NCBI RefSeq assembly: GCF_010993985.1 | Contig: NZ_WINH01000013.1 | Span: 1 to 64,000, forward strand | Direction of reading: 5' to 3' | DNA length: 64,000 bases | From: Paraferrimonas sp. SM1919 | GTDB taxonomy: Bacteria; Pseudomonadota; Gammaproteobacteria; Enterobacterales; Shewanellaceae | Shown here: positions 61,590 to 64,000 of the stretch, piece after piece | Layout of the letters: each line of letters starts with the position of its first letter | Numbering within the stretch: the first letter of the stretch is position 1 | Position numbers and translations under genes: made by a program | The notes under the pieces: generated by a model | Seen by the model: the letters and a program-made list of their open reading frames with translations, nothing else | Database searches by the model: none | What the model was told of the DNA's origin: nothing

Positions 61590-63344
61590 ATGTCTCAATC
61601 AATCGTGCCTCAAGCTCAAACTCCCACTGCCAGCTCTGATTTTTTTGGCTCTATAAAAGAAAAATTTAGCCAAGTAAATGATGGTAATGCCCAGCAACAG
61701 GTGGTCACAATTGCCATTTTAGCTTCTGTGATTGCGGCTGTTATCGTATTAGTATTATGGGCCAGCAATAGCAATTATCGACCTTTATATGGAACCAATG
61801 AAAACTACGATAGTGCCGAAATCATTAGTGTTTTAGATGCCCAGGGGGTCAATTATAAATTGGATCCTAATAACGGCAGCATTCTCGTTGATGAGTCAAC
61901 CCTTTCAGCAACAAGAATGTTACTTGCTTCCCAAGGGGTTAAAGCACAAATACCTGCTGGTATGGAATTATTAGACAGTGCTGGCGGTTTAGGTTCTTCT
62001 CAATTTTTAGAAAGTGCCCGCTACCGTCAAGGTTTAGAGGGTGAACTGGCACGTTCTATTATGACGATGAAAGCCATTAACCATGCTCGGGTGCATCTTG
62101 CTTTACCGAAACGAACCTTGTTTATACGAGAAAATCCAGAGACCGCTTCAGCTTCAGTAATTTTGCAATTAGCACCGACTCAAGAGTTAAACTCGTCACA
62201 GGTGGAGGCCATTATCAATCTTGTGACAGGTAGTGTTCCAGCCCTTGCTGCAGCCGATGTTTCGGTGACAGATCAATACGGTAATTTGCTATCAAGTATG
62301 GTGGGCGACCAACAATCATTGGCGACATTAAGTAGCTCTCAGCTTGAATATGTTGCTCAGGTAGAGAAAGCCGCCATTAAACGTGCCACCGATATGCTTA
62401 AACCAATCCTTGGCAGTGGTAACTTTCAAGTTCAGGCCAGCGCTGCGATTAATTTCGATAGCATTGAACAGACTAGAGAAGTTGTTGATCCACAGACAGT
62501 TGTTCGCCAACAGGTTACTAAAGTTGACAATCGTAGTGAAAGCTTAGGGTTAGGTATTCCTGGCGCCCTAAGCAATAGAGCCCCAGCTACTCCTGCAGAC
62601 CCTCAACCGCCGGCTAATGCTGAGCAACAAAACGATCAAGCTCAGACAAATGCGCAGTACAACCAACGCCAAGAAAACCAGACTCAATATGAAATTGGTC
62701 GCTCCATTACCCATACTAAATTTCAAACCGGTATGGTGGAGCAGCTAAGCGTATCGGTACTTATCAACGATAATATTGCTCCTGTAGGTGGTTGGCAGCC
62801 CGATCAATTGAGCCAGATGCAAACCATGCTTGCTGATGCTATTGGCATTAAAGCCGATCGTGGTGACAGCCTGTCACTGCAAAGTTTTGCATTTGTAGAA
62901 ACGGAACAAACCGCCTTATATGAACCAGTATGGTGGCACCAGTTTGATTTCCAATCACTAGCTCGCTACATCATTGGCTCGCTACTGGCACTGGCTCTGA
63001 TCTTCTTTGTGTTGCGCCCATTAGTGAAGCACTTAACTCGTGAACCCGAGTCATCTCTTGATGATAGTTTGGCCTTAGAGCCGGCAATTGTTGATGTAAC
63101 GGAATCAGAAGAAACCATCGCCATTGCGGAAGATTCTAAGAATCTAAGTTCTCAAAATGAAATTGACGACCTATTCAATAATATTCAGGTCAATAACATC
63201 GCGACCATTGCACTAGATGATTTACCACCGCCTGAGTCAACACTGCAGGAACAATTAAATCATTTACGCCTGCTTGCAGATCAGGAACCTAATCGAGTTG
63301 CAGACGTTGTTAAGAGCTGGCTAGAAAATAACAAAGCCCGTTAA
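61590..63344 (+). CDS. fliF: lateral flagellar MS-ring protein FliF
   Basis: The membrane ring protein of 584 aa. A first membrane helix (IAILASVIAAVIVLVLWA) is followed by the YscJ-type periplasmic domain (ARYRQGLEGELARSIMTMKA, then INHARVHLALPKR). A second helix (YIIGSLLALALIFFVLRPLV) and a cytoplasmic FliG-binding tail close it. The size is near E. coli FliF (552). Confidence 0.96.
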   Translation: MSQSIVPQAQTPTASSDFFGSIKEKFSQVNDGNAQQQVVTIAILASVIAAVIVLVLWASNSNYRPLYGTNENYDSAEIISVLDAQGVNYKLDPNNGSILVDESTLSATRMLLASQGVKAQIPAGMELLDSAGGLGSSQFLESARYRQGLEGELARSIMTMKAINHARVHLALPKRTLFIRENPETASASVILQLAPTQELNSSQVEAIINLVTGSVPALAAADVSVTDQYGNLLSSMVGDQQSLATLSSSQLEYVAQVEKAAIKRATDMLKPILGSGNFQVQASAAINFDSIEQTREVVDPQTVVRQQVTKVDNRSESLGLGIPGALSNRAPATPADPQPPANAEQQNDQAQTNAQYNQRQENQTQYEIGRSITHTKFQTGMVEQLSVSVLINDNIAPVGGWQPDQLSQMQTMLADAIGIKADRGDSLSLQSFAFVETEQTALYEPVWWHQFDFQSLARYIIGSLLALALIFFVLRPLVKHLTREPESSLDDSLALEPAIVDVTESEETIAIAEDSKNLSSQNEIDDLFNNIQVNNIATIALDDLPPPESTLQEQLNHLRLLADQEPNRVADVVKSWLENNKAR

Positions 63345-63381
63345 TCCATCGCTTAATGGCAAACTAAAAAAGAGTCTTAAT

Positions 63382-64000
63382 ATGTCAGATATCATGGAAA
63401 TGAGCGGCACAGAACAAGCCGCGTTACTTTTACTTTCAATGGGTGAAAAAAGTGCAGCAAATGTCATGCGACATTTGTCTAGAGATCAGGTGCAGATGGT
63501 GAGCCAGTCAATGGCTCGCCCAAATGGCATCCGTCACCAAGAAGCACAATTTGTTTTAGGTAACTTCTTTAATAATTATCGTGAGCAATCCGGGATCAGC
63601 GGTGCATCAAGACAATATCTGCAGAAAACCTTAGATATTGCCCTTGGTCATGAGCTTGCCAAGAACCTACTAGACTCAATTTACGGTGAAGAAATTCGTG
63701 CCGATATGCAAAGACTGCAATGGGTTGAATTGCCCGCATTAGCACGCCTACTAGAGTTAGAGCACCCGCAAATGCAAGCAGTATTTTTAGCACTTTTGCC
63801 GCCAGAAATGTCCTCTGAATTGCTCGGCTATCTGCCTAAAGAAAGTCATCAGAATTTACTCTTAAGAATTGCCAACTTAAATGAGATTTCTAAGGATGTG
63901 GTTGAGGAGTTACATCAATTAGTGAATCGCTGCTTAACCGAGCTGGTTAATAATTCAGGTTCTCGCATCACTGGTATTAAACAAGTTGCCGATATGATTG
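63382..64000 (+). CDS. fliG: lateral flagellar switch protein FliG, cut by the window edge
   Basis: The rotor protein that meets the stator. 206 codons are present and the frame is open to the edge. It begins MSDIMEMSGTEQAALLLLSM. The conserved EHPQ motif is seen in LELEHPQMQAVFLALLPPEM. The C-terminal torque domain lies beyond the window. It is 37 bp behind fliF. Confidence 0.95.
   Translation, partial: MSDIMEMSGTEQAALLLLSMGEKSAANVMRHLSRDQVQMVSQSMARPNGIRHQEAQFVLGNFFNNYREQSGISGASRQYLQKTLDIALGHELAKNLLDSIYGEEIRADMQRLQWVELPALARLLELEHPQMQAVFLALLPPEMSSELLGYLPKESHQNLLLRIANLNEISKDVVEELHQLVNRCLTELVNNSGSRITGIKQVADMI

Overview
The window reads as a chromosomal segment of a marine-type gammaproteobacterium, most like Shewanella or a relative in the Alteromonadales. 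The basis is protein similarity recognised by eye plus gene order (orn / rsgA-psd, mdh / argR, glnK-amtB, aroQ-accB-accC, prmA, dusB-fis). No database search was possible, so the genus is an inference. Three parts are visible: a housekeeping core (1-17662), an integrated accessory element (17646-32324) and a lateral-type flagellar locus (about 32400 to the right edge, where fliG is cut off).

Housekeeping core. Three tandem tRNA-Gly(GCC) genes share one promoter. They are followed by orn, rsgA-psd, a large MscS-family channel gene, a glycerophosphodiesterase, a D-2-hydroxyacid dehydrogenase, mdh, argR, a DyP peroxidase, glnK-amtB with a recognisable NtrC site and sigma-54 promoter, aroQ-accB-accC, prmA and dusB-fis.

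Accessory element. A tyrosine integrase gene lies beside a 17-bp repeat (32308-32324) that exactly copies the 3' end of fis (17646-17662), so the element sits in the end of fis without breaking it. The probable original fis terminator now lies beyond the right att site, and the element supplies its own terminator after fis. Inside, all by inference from sequence, are: three two-gene AlpA-like regulator pairs, each about 57 nt behind the same 20-bp element; a 358-bp region with seven TGATCA palindromes; an inovirus Gp2 / YfjJ-like protein; a SIR2-HerA antiphage system; and a minus-strand block of unknown genes. That block includes a TIR/deoxyribosyltransferase-like protein next to a DUF2188 protein, bordered by one good and one partial integron attC-like site. 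It is the best candidate for an undescribed defence or stress module.

Lateral flagellar locus. flgN, flgM and flgA are on the minus strand. flgBCDEFGHIJKL, a lafW-like gene, flagellin, fliD, fliS, a fliT-like gene, fliK, fliL, the flagellar sigma-28, motA, motB, a PilZ gene and a small membrane protein gene are on the plus strand. flhA, flhB and fliRQPNM are on the minus strand, and motY, lafK, fliE, fliF and fliG are on the plus strand. A dedicated sigma-54 activator (LafK), sigma-28, FlgM, MotY and a single flagellin, with no chemotaxis genes, fit a secondary (lateral) system under a LafK then sigma-28 hierarchy. The flgB and fliD upstream regions both carry TTGGCATA-type -24/-12 promoters. 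FliM is short and lacks the usual N-terminal CheY-binding peptide.
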